Positions 33,906 to 43,586 of a stretch of 64,000 bases of DNA are shown here, piece after piece. Within the stretch, counting starts at the first letter, position 1; every line of letters starts with the position of its first letter. Below the pieces are notes generated by a model. The model ran no database searches and was not told where the DNA came from. It saw only the letters and a program-made list of their open reading frames with translations. Source of the DNA: CAZIVP01 sp964542915 (GTDB taxonomy: Bacteria; Calditrichota; Calditrichia; Calditrichales; Calditrichaceae); the NCBI GenBank assembly GCA_964542915.1, contig CAZIVP010000007.1, positions 62,001 through 126,000 on the forward strand, read 5' to 3'. Both the position numbers and the translations under genes were made by a program.

Positions 33906-35369
33906 TTAATTTGATTCCGCAAGCTTTACAAGGAGTTGTTCGTGAATACGATCGATGGCGCCGATGGACCCATTGACATGATTGGCGATCACGGAGAAGG
34001 CAATCTGTCTGCCGGAGCGGCCCCACACATATCCGCTGTGGCTTCGTACATCGGTAATCAAACCCGACTTAAGACGGGCATTTCCCTCGAGAATGGTCTT
34101 GTTGCCAAAATGCTTGAAGTAACTAATATCATCGGGATCGGCCGCAACGCCCAGGGAATGTAAAAAATCGTCATAACAGGATTGGCCTCGCATGACTGTT
34201 AATAATGTAACCATCATATTTGTCGTTACCGCATTGGTCGGCGACAGTCCGCTGCCGTCGTATAAAAATAAACCGTCTGTTGGGATGTTGCTGTTCTTTA
34301 AAAAATGACGGATGACTTTTAACCCGTTGCCGGTAGTACCGCTTTTACCATCGTGCACAGCCAAAGTTTTTATAAGGCTTTCCGCATACAGATTAATACT
34401 GCGTTTATTGAGCATATAAATAATTTTTTTAAGCGGCGGAGATTCAATATTTAAAACGGATTTAGCCGGACTGTAAGACCGTTTTTTATCGGTTTTTGTA
34501 CCTGCATTTTGTACTGTTACCCCATTTTGTTGCAAATAACGCGTTAGATAGCGCGCAGCAAACAAAGCGGCATCGGGTATGGCGCCTTTAATAGAGAATT
34601 CATCCACGCCTGCGGGAATGGCGCCTCGTAAAACCGCCTGGTATTGTCCGGGTGCGCAGTATATGTATCCGTTGTCTCCGGAGCCGGCCGCGCCGGTCGT
34701 GATGTAGTTCCGGAACGTCAGCCCCGGAATATGAGGCTCGGTGCGCAGAACGGAAGTGGGGTCGCCCACATGCCGGCCGGGTTTGAAATAGAGGCGGTAC
34801 AAATTGTCGTGAATGGAAAGTGCATGTGAACCGGCGCCATAATAGTTGCCGATATCGACCCAGGGCCAGTGATCCGGAACCGTTTTTTCCTCGAAATGAG
34901 TATCGTCTGCCAGAATGGTTCCGTTTATCCTTGTAATACCGCTCTTTTTCACAGCCCGATAAATGTGATGCATTAAACGGTCCAATGCCATAGCGCCTTC
35001 GACTTGAGATGACCCAAGGGTTGGATCGCCGCGACCGACAAGTATCAGATTGCCGTTCAATGTCGAATCGTTTTCAATTTTGCCTTCGTAATATACGCTT
35101 GTGGTGAAGCGATAATCGCCGCCCAGGATTGAAAGAGCGGCTGCGCTCGTCAATAACTTTAAACCGGAAGCCGGGGCCAGGCTTTGAGTTCCATTGTAGT
35201 CAAGTATCGTCTCTCCGTTATCCGTGTATTGTGCCGAAACACTCCACTGGGCGTTCTTAAGCGCATCCGATTGATGCAAGCTCCGGATAAACGCATAGAG
35301 CGCTTCGTCCGAGCCAGGTTCGGCTGAAGTGAAAAGAAGTAACCCGATAATAAGTAAAATGCGGTGCAT
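33906..35369 (-). CDS. dacB: D-alanyl-D-alanine carboxypeptidase/endopeptidase (PBP4, DacB)
   Basis: 487 residues, class C penicillin-binding protein of the S13 family, exported by a short signal peptide (MHRILLIIGLLLFTSAEPG). The active-site Ser-x-x-Lys is in PASGLKLLTSAAAL. The second motif lies in YDGSGLSPTNAVT (Ser-x-Asn type), and the KTG-like motif is KSGLITD, followed by SHSGYV as in DacB proteins. GDPTLGSS and DDTHFEEKTVPDHWPW are conserved in the family. It trims or cuts peptide cross-links of peptidoglycan in the periplasm. It stands alone between the STAS gene and the NifS-SelD gene. Confidence 0.93.
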   Translation of the reverse strand: MHRILLIIGLLLFTSAEPGSDEALYAFIRSLHQSDALKNAQWSVSAQYTDNGETILDYNGTQSLAPASGLKLLTSAAALSILGGDYRFTTSVYYEGKIENDSTLNGNLILVGRGDPTLGSSQVEGAMALDRLMHHIYRAVKKSGITRINGTILADDTHFEEKTVPDHWPWVDIGNYYGAGSHALSIHDNLYRLYFKPGRHVGDPTSVLRTEPHIPGLTFRNYITTGAAGSGDNGYIYCAPGQYQAVLRGAIPAGVDEFSIKGAIPDAALFAARYLTRYLQQNGVTVQNAGTKTDKKRSYSPAKSVLNIESPPLKKIIYMLNKRSINLYAESLIKTLAVHDGKSGTTGNGLKVIRHFLKNSNIPTDGLFLYDGSGLSPTNAVTTNMMVTLLTVMRGQSCYDDFLHSLGVAADPDDISYFKHFGNKTILEGNARLKSGLITDVRSHSGYVWGRSGRQIAFSVIANHVNGSIGAIDRIHEQLLVKLAESN

Positions 35370-35656
35370 GATCTCTCACACAGTTTAAAATTTGCACTAA
35401 AATGTAAGCCTTTTCGGCTTTTAAAAGCAAGTAAACAGATCATATCCGTTCATTGGGATCGGCTAAACAAGTCTTCACGGGTTCATCACCAGATAACAGG
35501 AATTATCGCGTTTTTGCCCTCGAGGTAATCATTACGGTATCCGGATGCGCATTGTGATTTGATTTGTCCGTAATGTTTTTGTCAATTGCTTTTATAGGAA
35601 ATTGTTGAGATATTGAGCACAAAGTAAATCGTTGAATAAACAGGCTTCACCGTATA

Positions 35657-37861
35657 ATGAAAGCGATCTATTTGGATTACAACGCTACGACTCCTATCGA
35701 TCCTCGCGTAGCCGAAGCTATGAAACCCTTTATAACCGAACATTTTGGCAATCCCTCCAGCAATCATGTATTTGGAATTACATCCAAGCGCGCCTTGGAA
35801 AAGGCGCGCAGGCAAGTCGCCGATCTGCTAAACGGCTCCGTGGAAGAAATTATTTTCACAAGCGGCGGCTCGGAATCAAATAACTATGCCATTAAAGGCA
35901 TCGCACATGCTTACCGTCATAAAGGCAACCACATTATCACTTCAGCGATCGAACATCCGGCGGTTTTTGAGGTGTGCCAGTATCTGGAAAATATTGGTTT
36001 TTCGGTATCGTATGTGCCGGTAAGCAACGAAGGATTGGTGGACCCTGCTCAGGTGGAAGCGGCTATCACAGAAGAGACGATTCTCATCTCCATCATGCAC
36101 GCCAACAATGAAGTGGGTTCCGTACAGCCTATTCGAAAACTGGCAGATATTGCCCACAAACATGACGTATTAATCCATACCGACGCCGCCCAGTCCATTG
36201 GTAAAATTAATGTTACGGTCGATGCCCTGAATGTTGATCTGCTTTCGATAGCGGGGCATAAACTTTATGCTCCTAAAGGGATCGGCGCATTGTACGTTCG
36301 TCGGGGCGTCAAGCTCGAAAAAATGGTACATGGCGCCAGTCATGAGATGGGACGGAGAGCCGGCACCGAAAATGTGATTGAGATCGTGGGTCTGGGCAAA
36401 GCTGCCGAGTTGATCGGGCCGGATTTATCGTCAACGACGCAGGGTTTGAAGAGTTTGCGCGATCATTTGGAGGCGGGCATTCTGAAAGCATTCCCGCGCT
36501 GCAGAGTCAACGGTCATGAAAGCCAGCGTTTGCCGAATACCAGTAGTATTTCCTTTAAAGATATGGAAGCCAACACGATCGTGTCGGCGTTAAACGAAAC
36601 GGTAGCCGTTTCCGCGGGCGCCGCCTGCCACAGCGATCAAGTAGAAGTTTCTCCCGTTCTCGAAGCCATGAAGGTACCCATCGATTATGCCATGGGTACC
36701 GTTCGGTTTTCGGTGGGGCGCTTTACAACCAGAGAGGAAATCGATCGCGCTCTGAGCAGGATTGAAGAAGTGGTAGCCAATCTGTTGCCGCGCGAAAAGT
36801 CTTTCTTTCATCCCAAAAAGGACGATGCGATTCGATTGACGCAATACACACATGGTTTGGGTTGTGCGTGTAAGTTAAGACCGCAACTATTGGAAACAAT
36901 CCTTAAAAAGATGCCCTTGCCGGAAAACTCGAATGTTCTGGTGAGCAACAATAATGGCGATGATGCCGCCGTTTACAAAATCGATAATGAAACCGCAATC
37001 GTACAAACGGTGGATTTTTTTACCCCAGTGGTAGACGATCCATGGCAGTTTGGCGCTATTGCAGCTGCAAACGCCTTGAGCGATATTTACGCCATGGGAG
37101 GCCAACCAAGCTTTGCCCTCAATATTGTCGGTTTCCCCTCTAACCGCTTACCGATAGAAGTTCTGGAAACCATTTTAAAAGGAGCACAAACGATGGCGGC
37201 TAAAGCCGGTGTATCAATCATCGGGGGGCACACCGTGGACGATACGGAACCGAAGTTTGGGATGGCGGTAACCGGCTTCGTACATCCAAATAATGTGATC
37301 CGGAATAAAGGGGCACAAGCCGGCGATGAGCTCATCCTGACCAAGCCGATTGGCGTCGGTATCCTTGCTACAGCCCTTAAACAAGACCTTTTGGAAAGAC
37401 AGGAAATACAGGATTTGTATTATGTAATGGCGGAATTAAATGATATTGCTGCGGAAGCCATGGCAAAGTTTAATGTCCATGCCTGTACGGATGTAACCGG
37501 TTTCGGTTTGCTTGGCCACCTGTATGAAATGATGAGAGCATCCAAAACCAGCGCACGTATTAATTATGCCTCGATTCCGGTCCTGGCGCGCGCAGTGGAC
37601 CTGGTTGTGGCGGGAAGCGTGCCCGGAGGAAGTCGTGATAACATGGAATACACCGCTGCTAAAGTACAATACGACGAAAATATTTCGAATGTCAATAAAA
37701 TTATCTTGAACGACGCCCAAACTTCAGGGGGCCTGCTGTTCTCCATCGATAGCGGTGACCTCACGGCATGTCTGAAATATTTACACAAACAGGGTATTCA
37801 GGCAAAGCATATCGGGTCTGTTACGGAACAACAAAAGCACGCCATCCAGGTGCACCCTTAG
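35657..37861 (+). CDS. selD: Cysteine desulfurase - selenophosphate synthetase fusion (NifS-SelD)
   Basis: 734 residues. The first 380 are a NifS-like fold-I PLP enzyme: LDYNATTPIDPRV, TSGGSESNN, HTDAAQSIGK, Lys202 in SIAGHKLYAP for PLP, and GAACHSD with the catalytic Cys324. A linker (about 380-395) joins it to a complete SelD: HGLGCACKLRP with Cys403, Cys405 and Lys406 matching the GCGCK of SelD, then GDDAAVY, TVDFFTPVVDDP, NALSDIYAMGG, IGGHTVDD, TDVTGFGLLGH and TSGGLLFS. The desulfurase would supply selenide or persulfide from (seleno)cysteine straight to the synthetase, which makes selenophosphate with ATP. The SelD nucleophile is Cys, not Sec. No selA, selB, tRNA-Sec or ybbB is in the window. 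Confidence 0.93.
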   Translation: MKAIYLDYNATTPIDPRVAEAMKPFITEHFGNPSSNHVFGITSKRALEKARRQVADLLNGSVEEIIFTSGGSESNNYAIKGIAHAYRHKGNHIITSAIEHPAVFEVCQYLENIGFSVSYVPVSNEGLVDPAQVEAAITEETILISIMHANNEVGSVQPIRKLADIAHKHDVLIHTDAAQSIGKINVTVDALNVDLLSIAGHKLYAPKGIGALYVRRGVKLEKMVHGASHEMGRRAGTENVIEIVGLGKAAELIGPDLSSTTQGLKSLRDHLEAGILKAFPRCRVNGHESQRLPNTSSISFKDMEANTIVSALNETVAVSAGAACHSDQVEVSPVLEAMKVPIDYAMGTVRFSVGRFTTREEIDRALSRIEEVVANLLPREKSFFHPKKDDAIRLTQYTHGLGCACKLRPQLLETILKKMPLPENSNVLVSNNNGDDAAVYKIDNETAIVQTVDFFTPVVDDPWQFGAIAAANALSDIYAMGGQPSFALNIVGFPSNRLPIEVLETILKGAQTMAAKAGVSIIGGHTVDDTEPKFGMAVTGFVHPNNVIRNKGAQAGDELILTKPIGVGILATALKQDLLERQEIQDLYYVMAELNDIAAEAMAKFNVHACTDVTGFGLLGHLYEMMRASKTSARINYASIPVLARAVDLVVAGSVPGGSRDNMEYTAAKVQYDENISNVNKIILNDAQTSGGLLFSIDSGDLTACLKYLHKQGIQAKHIGSVTEQQKHAIQVHP

Positions 37862-38050
37862 ATACATGGTTATGATCAAATTACGAGTCAGGGTGGATAT
37901 CTTCTATTCTTTTGGCAATAATATCCGAGCATATAGAAATAAATGACGGAAGTGTAGAAGGTATTTAATATAACAAAGATAAAGGCATTAACGTCCCGTA
38001 CAAGCCAGTCAAGATTACAAATTCTGGGATGATGGAAAGAGGAATGCATT

Positions 38051-41000
38051 GTGGGTAATGATCGTAAGAAAACAAGCTTACACACCAAAGCGCACCCGAA
38101 GGATTGGCTCGCCATACTGGTGGAAGGCGCTAACGACGGTATGGTTGTTCTTCAGGATAACAAATGCCTGTATATGAACAACCGACTGATCGAAATGTTG
38201 GGGAGGGCGCAAGATATAAACAGAAATAAACCGTTTGACGACTTTTTCCATCCCGATGAACGTTCCAAACTGAATGCCTATTTAGAAAAACAGTCAAAAC
38301 GTATCCAAAAACATCCACTATTATTTGAAACCATTCTTAAAGATAAACAAGACAGCGATCGATTCGTTGAACTGAATGCCAGTGCTTACCATTCGGAGGA
38401 TAACAATCTACTACTTGTTATTATTCGTGATGTGGATAAGCGAAAACGAGCCGACCTTGCTTTGCAAAAACGTTTTGAACGTTACCGGCAATGCGTGGAT
38501 TATTCTCCGAATCCTATCTTTACAGTGGAGAAACACGGAAAAATCCAAAAATGGAATGATGCCTGTGAGACGTATTTTGGGTATAAACGCGATGCCGTCC
38601 TGGGTCAATCCATTCAAAATATATTGTGGGATGACGAAGAGAGGCGCGCTGTTCATAAACGTATCCAAAGGGTTTATCGGAAGGAATATATCAGCAATGT
38701 GGATGTCGTGTTTAAAACGGAAAATGGCCAGAAACGGTTTACCCTTTCCCGTTTGTTCCCGATCATTGACGAGGTAAATCATGTAGAAGCCTGTGTGTTT
38801 GCCAATACGGACATGACCCGCCATAAATTAACGGAAGAACGGCTCAGGGAAAATGAAAAGCGTTATCGGAGGTTATTCGAACTTTCACCCGCCGGTATCA
38901 TCATAGAGGATGAAAACGGTATTATCGTGGACGTTAACGAGGCCATTTGCGAATCTTTGCACAGTTCACCCGAACAATTAATTGGTAAAGATATCCGTGA
39001 AGTCTCGGGGGCGCCGATCCGTGTGGTTGATGAACATATCGCGCAAATTTTAGAAGGACACAATTTACATCACGAGGTAAAAAACCGCTTGAAGGATGGC
39101 AGCGAATGTTTCATGGAACTCTATGAAACGCGAATTACGCTATCGGACGGGAGGCAAGGCGTTCTGGCGATTTCCAACGATGTAACCCGCCGTAAACAAG
39201 TGGAACAATCGTTAAGAGACAGCGAAGAACGCAACAGACTCTTAATTCAGAATGCACCGCTCGGTATTTTTTTGATGGATGAAGCGGGTTATTTAGAACT
39301 GGTGAATCCGGCTTTGGTCAATATATTGGGGTCGCCTTCCGAAGAGGCGACCAAAGCCGTCAATTTATTAACCTTTCCGCGACTGGTCGAAGCGGGTATA
39401 TCAGAAGCCATTAAAAAATGCCTGGAGAGCGGAGAACCATACAACGGGGAATTTCATTATCAATCCAAGTGGGGCAAAGCGGTTGATTGTCGATTGTACT
39501 TAAATCCGACGTTTAATAATCCCGGAGAATGCGCCGGCGTCCAGGGCATTGTGGCGGATATAACGATGCAAAAGAAAGTACAGGACTCGTTACGTATCAG
39601 TGAAGAAAAATATCGCGAACTGGTTGAAAACTTAAACGACGTTATTTTTATTGTGGATAATAAAGGCTCGATAACTTACATCAATTCGGTCATCGAGCAA
39701 CTGAGTGGGTATAAAGCCGAGGAAGTGATCGGGCATTCGTTTAGTGAATATATCCATCCGGATGATCAGAAAATGCTTCAGGAAAGTTTTGAACGCACGC
39801 TCAAGGGAGATACGCACCCGAAGGAATATCGCATTTTAGGTAAGGACGGGCAAATAAGGTGGATGCGCAGCTCAAGTAAACCCATTTTCGAAAAGGATCG
39901 CTTGGTCGGCGTGCGCGGCCTTATGTCCGACATTACGTCACAAAAATCGTATGAAGCGGCCTTAAAAGAGAGTGAAGAGAAATATCGGCGCCTGATCGAA
40001 TACTCCAACGACGCGATCTATTTACTTTATAACCAGCGGTTTGAATTGGTTAACAGGCGGTTTTTGGAATTGTTCGAATTGAGCCAGGAAGATGTTAACA
40101 AAGAACACTTCAGTATGTATCAGCTCATATCGGATAAGAGCCGGGACATGATCAAAGTACGGCAGCAAAAATTCGAAAATGGCGAATCACTCGATCACAG
40201 CTATGCGTTTATCGGTGTAACAAAATCAGGCAAGGAAATACATATCGAAGCTTCCGTCGCCTATTTTAACTACAGAAATGGAAAAGCCGTTCAGGGCATC
40301 TTGAGGGATGTTACCGAAAAAAAACGTTTGGAGGAGCAATTATTCCAGTCCCAGAAAATGGAAGCAATTGGCTTTTTGGCCGGCGGTGTGGCGCACGATT
40401 TTAATAATCTTTTAACGGTGATAAACGGACACGCCGAACTTGCCCGGATGAAAATCGAGAATCAACAGATTGAACGCATATCAAAAGATATCCATGCCAT
40501 CGAACAGGCGGGCAAAAGCGCGGTTAGCGTGACAAGCCAGCTTCTTGCATTCAGCCGCCGTCAGATATACGAGCCGGAAGTCCTCAATATTAACGCGCAA
40601 ATACAAAAGTCGCTGAAAATGTTGTCGCGTTTAATCGGAGAGGATGTTAAAATCGAACAAAATTTTCAGGATCATTTGCCGAATATTATGGCTGATCCGG
40701 GGCAGATTGATCAAATTATGATGAACCTCTTTGTCAACGCCAGGGATGCGCTCGCAGCCGTGGAAGATAAGAATTTTACAAAAAAAATTATGCTTGAAAC
40801 AGCGCTCGCAAACCTTGATGATGCGTTTACAAACAGCCATCCGGGTTCCGTAAAGGGAACGCATATTAAAATATCGATTGGCGATAACGGCATCGGTATG
40901 GACGAAGAAACACGGGGACGCATTTTTGAACCCTTTTTCTCGGTAAAGGAAAAAGGGAAAGGCACCGGGTTGGGGCTTTCAACGGTATACGGCATTATTA

Positions 41001-41539
41001 AACAAAATAAAGCGAATATTTATGTGGAGAGTAAAGAAGGCCGCGGCGCCACATTTCACATTTACTGGCCTGTTGTAAACGCCGCTCTTAAGTCCGATGA
41101 TGCCAAAATCAATACCAGTCGAAATTTGTATGGTACGGAAACGATCCTGTTGGTTGAAGACAGCCGTGGCGTGCGTGATTTTGTCTCAAATTCATTGAAG
41201 AGTTTCGGTTATACCATCCTGCAAGCGCCCAATGGCAAAGAAGCTTTATCCGTCTTTATGGAGAATACGAACCAAATTGGCATGATTATTACAGATGTCG
41301 TTATGCCGGGTGAAGACGGAAAACAATTGGTTTCAAAACTCCACGAAGTGAATCCGCATTTACCGGTTATTTATATCTCCGGGTATACCGACGATAAAAT
41401 TGTAAACCTGGGAGCTTTAAACAGGGACGTCAATTTTCTTCAAAAACCGTTTTCCGTAGAAACTCTGGCGGCAAAGGTGCGCACTACCCTGGATTCAAAA
41501 ATGGATAAAGACTCAAACGATGTTGAAAAAGGCGGATGA
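38051..41539 (+). CDS. Multi-PAS hybrid sensor histidine kinase
   Basis: 1162 residues without membrane helices, so a cytoplasmic sensor. Six PAS repeats run from about residue 15 to 750; each ends in a PAC-like stretch such as IIRDVDKRKRADLAL, VFANTDMTRHKL, ISNDVTRRKQVE, IVADITMQKKV, LMSDITSQKSYE or ILRDVTEKKRLE. HisKA follows with FLAGGVAHDFNNLLTVINGH (phospho-His), then an HATPase domain with NLFVNARDAL, GDNGIGMDE and GKGTGLGLSTVYGI. A C-terminal receiver (about 1030-1155) has LLVEDSRG and ITDVVMPGEDGK. The GTG start follows AAGAGG. Signal and partner regulator unknown; its class often feeds NtrC-type regulators. Confidence 0.92.
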   Translation: MGNDRKKTSLHTKAHPKDWLAILVEGANDGMVVLQDNKCLYMNNRLIEMLGRAQDINRNKPFDDFFHPDERSKLNAYLEKQSKRIQKHPLLFETILKDKQDSDRFVELNASAYHSEDNNLLLVIIRDVDKRKRADLALQKRFERYRQCVDYSPNPIFTVEKHGKIQKWNDACETYFGYKRDAVLGQSIQNILWDDEERRAVHKRIQRVYRKEYISNVDVVFKTENGQKRFTLSRLFPIIDEVNHVEACVFANTDMTRHKLTEERLRENEKRYRRLFELSPAGIIIEDENGIIVDVNEAICESLHSSPEQLIGKDIREVSGAPIRVVDEHIAQILEGHNLHHEVKNRLKDGSECFMELYETRITLSDGRQGVLAISNDVTRRKQVEQSLRDSEERNRLLIQNAPLGIFLMDEAGYLELVNPALVNILGSPSEEATKAVNLLTFPRLVEAGISEAIKKCLESGEPYNGEFHYQSKWGKAVDCRLYLNPTFNNPGECAGVQGIVADITMQKKVQDSLRISEEKYRELVENLNDVIFIVDNKGSITYINSVIEQLSGYKAEEVIGHSFSEYIHPDDQKMLQESFERTLKGDTHPKEYRILGKDGQIRWMRSSSKPIFEKDRLVGVRGLMSDITSQKSYEAALKESEEKYRRLIEYSNDAIYLLYNQRFELVNRRFLELFELSQEDVNKEHFSMYQLISDKSRDMIKVRQQKFENGESLDHSYAFIGVTKSGKEIHIEASVAYFNYRNGKAVQGILRDVTEKKRLEEQLFQSQKMEAIGFLAGGVAHDFNNLLTVINGHAELARMKIENQQIERISKDIHAIEQAGKSAVSVTSQLLAFSRRQIYEPEVLNINAQIQKSLKMLSRLIGEDVKIEQNFQDHLPNIMADPGQIDQIMMNLFVNARDALAAVEDKNFTKKIMLETALANLDDAFTNSHPGSVKGTHIKISIGDNGIGMDEETRGRIFEPFFSVKEKGKGTGLGLSTVYGIIKQNKANIYVESKEGRGATFHIYWPVVNAALKSDDAKINTSRNLYGTETILLVEDSRGVRDFVSNSLKSFGYTILQAPNGKEALSVFMENTNQIGMIITDVVMPGEDGKQLVSKLHEVNPHLPVIYISGYTDDKIVNLGALNRDVNFLQKPFSVETLAAKVRTTLDSKMDKDSNDVEKGG

Positions 41540-41739
41540 AGAATCTGTAACTAACCCTCCGTCCGTTTAAGGCGTTTATGCTGTTTTCCTTGTAGCTCAT
41601 TCGGAGAAAACGTCAGGAAGAGTTCAAAGATGATGTCATTCTTTGGTAAGACCGTTTCAATAATGCATTCGGAATTGATTTGCCTGCCCGGTGAGTTATC
41701 ATTCGAAACAATTATAATAGAATAAAAATAGTTAGGTTC

Positions 41740-42291
41740 ATGCGTGAACAAATAACACATTTGCTTAATGAAATCGACACCGTTAGCATGCAATTTCAAG
41801 CTACATTTAGCGCTTTATCCCGGGAACAACTTAACTGGAAGCCCGAACCGGAAACATGGAGTATCGCCCAGAATATCGACCATCTGATGGTGGTAAATGA
41901 AACGTATTTTCCGATTATTGAACAAATTAAAGAGGGGCGGTATCCCCTGCCGATAACGGCCAAAATACCGTATTTACCCAACCTGTTTGCCAGACTCATA
42001 TACAATGCTGTTCAACCGACGCGAAAGAGAAAAACAATAACCTCTAAAAATTGGGAACCCATGGTTACCGAATTTGATCGGGAAATCATACCAAGATTCA
42101 TCGACTATCAGCTAAAGCTTAAGCATATGATTGAGGAAGCTGAGGATTTATTGAAAAACAGGCAAATCATCGTTTCACCCGCTAATAATTACATCGTTTA
42201 TCCAATGGATAAAGCATTCGATATCATAATTGCCCACGAAAAACGCCATTTTAACCAGGCCATGGAAGTGAAGCGTCTGTTGGATGTTTAG
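41740..42291 (+). CDS. DinB-like (DinB_2/DUF664-fold) metal-binding protein
   Basis: 183 residues of the DinB/YfiT-like four-helix bundle, unrelated to DNA polymerase IV. The signature LSREQLNWKPEPETWSIAQNIDHLMVVNE carries the first metal His. AHEKRHFNQAMEVKR at the end carries the second and third His in the usual HxxxH pattern. Members act as metal-dependent thiol transferases or nucleophile-exchange enzymes, but most are uncharacterised. It is a single gene after the multi-PAS kinase with a 200-base gap. The substrate is unknown. Confidence 0.82.
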   Translation: MREQITHLLNEIDTVSMQFQATFSALSREQLNWKPEPETWSIAQNIDHLMVVNETYFPIIEQIKEGRYPLPITAKIPYLPNLFARLIYNAVQPTRKRKTITSKNWEPMVTEFDREIIPRFIDYQLKLKHMIEEAEDLLKNRQIIVSPANNYIVYPMDKAFDIIIAHEKRHFNQAMEVKRLLDV

Positions 42292-42374
42292 GCACAGAAC
42301 AAATTCCTAAATTACAAAGCGATGCATTAAGCCAATTCTTCTTTAAAAGCCGGCGGCCTTTAACGGGCTTCAAG

Positions 42375-43496
42375 CTATTGCATCTTCAGGCGGCTGCTAA
42401 TTTCGGGAACCGCGTCACGATGGACCAGATATGCCAACACTTTTAGCTTCACATAACTGCCGTGGAAAAAATAAAATCCGGGATGTTTGCCTTCCCAGGC
42501 GGACCGCCAGGAATCTTTAACGAGGAACCAATCTTCGCCGTTATTTTCGCGGTAGGCCAGCATGTGCATCAGATGATCGTCCGTGGTGGATCCGTTCTCA
42601 TAACGGAACTCCCGTGCGGCGGCATCGATCCGATGTGCGGGAATGTCGAATGATGGAATGAAGGCCGCATCCGCTTTGTCGTAATGGCCCGGTTCGCCTA
42701 TGTCCGCATCGAACGCCGCCGTATATCCTTCGCCAAGAGCGCGTTTCAGCGATTTGTAAAACACATCGAGCGGCAAATTAAAGTAATCCGTGCGGTCGGC
42801 CCAGTTATCGGGCACTTTAAATTCGGTGAAGGTATAATAGTCATCGTACTGGAAAGAGGTTACCATGAGGTACTCATTCCACGGCAGGTTCATCACTTCG
42901 TCGCGGAACGTATACGGCGTGTATGTTTGGCCTTTAAATTGAAACTTCTGAGGCGGCGGCCCCAAATGGCGATTCAATATATGTTTGACGCCTGCAATGA
43001 CCGCATCTTCATTCCATAATTTGACCGTTTTTATCTTATCCATAAATTCATATAAAGCCGCTTCAAGAGTGCGATGATTGTAAGTTTTCCGTTCATGTAT
43101 CTGACCGCGATAGACGCTTTGCGGCACCATGCCGTATTTTTTGACAATCTCGGTAACTCCGGTAAACAGATCGCCGGCGGCGAATCGGGAAGCGCCCTTG
43201 GTTTGGACGAAATGCCGTGCTTTTTCCACAAACGCATAATAGACCGGAAACATCACCGATAATTTGACCGGCTGTCTGCCCAAACGCGCCATCTCCGATT
43301 CCAGAAACGATGTGGTGGCGAAACTCCAGCAAGCGTTGGTGGTATCCTGATTGAGCGGCGGGAGATGATTGGGGCGTTCAAAAAAATCAAGACCGCTGGG
43401 TTTGTACAGATTTGAGAGCTCTTCCGAAAGGAGGCTGTCCTGAGCTTCGACCGTAAAAGTGGAAACAAATAAAATGACAATGATTAAGATACGCAT
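42375..43496 (-). CDS. Papain-like (C1/bleomycin-hydrolase type) peptidase, exported
   Basis: 373 residues with a signal peptide (MRILIIVILFVSTFTVEAQ). The fold is C1B-like: LNQDTTNACWSFATTSFLES with the oxyanion Gln and catalytic Cys-Trp, TTDDHLMHMLAY with the catalytic His, and WFLVKDSWRSAW where most relatives have an Asn-Ser-Trp motif. The Asn is therefore Asp here. FHGSYVKLKVLAYLVHRDAVPE is the typical ending of the bacterial aminopeptidase C-like group. It is probably a periplasmic or secreted cysteine peptidase. It lies just downstream of the subtilase gene on the same strand (gap 90 bases). Activity cannot be taken for granted because of the Asn change. Confidence 0.8.
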   Translation of the reverse strand: MRILIIVILFVSTFTVEAQDSLLSEELSNLYKPSGLDFFERPNHLPPLNQDTTNACWSFATTSFLESEMARLGRQPVKLSVMFPVYYAFVEKARHFVQTKGASRFAAGDLFTGVTEIVKKYGMVPQSVYRGQIHERKTYNHRTLEAALYEFMDKIKTVKLWNEDAVIAGVKHILNRHLGPPPQKFQFKGQTYTPYTFRDEVMNLPWNEYLMVTSFQYDDYYTFTEFKVPDNWADRTDYFNLPLDVFYKSLKRALGEGYTAAFDADIGEPGHYDKADAAFIPSFDIPAHRIDAAAREFRYENGSTTDDHLMHMLAYRENNGEDWFLVKDSWRSAWEGKHPGFYFFHGSYVKLKVLAYLVHRDAVPEISSRLKMQ

Positions 43497-43586
43497 GTTA
43501 ATCCGTTCTTTCCTTATTAAAGGTTATTGAATGATACGAACAACGCCTGTTTCCTGGAGATTCCAAGCGCCTTTCGTGCTTAAAAT

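Noticed and set aside
37888..38115. 75-codon minus-strand ORF before the multi-PAS kinase
   Set aside because: It overlaps the kinase start, has no ribosome site, and its sequence looks random.
41551..41799. 82-codon minus-strand ORF between the multi-PAS kinase and DinB-like genes
   Set aside because: Its proposed start lies inside the DinB-like gene, it has no ribosome site, and I recognise no family. Part of the gap could be a gene remnant, but I cannot support it.
41740..42291. DNA polymerase IV, because of the DinB name
   Set aside because: This is the unrelated DinB/YfiT four-helix metal fold; the real polymerase is at 52916-54130.
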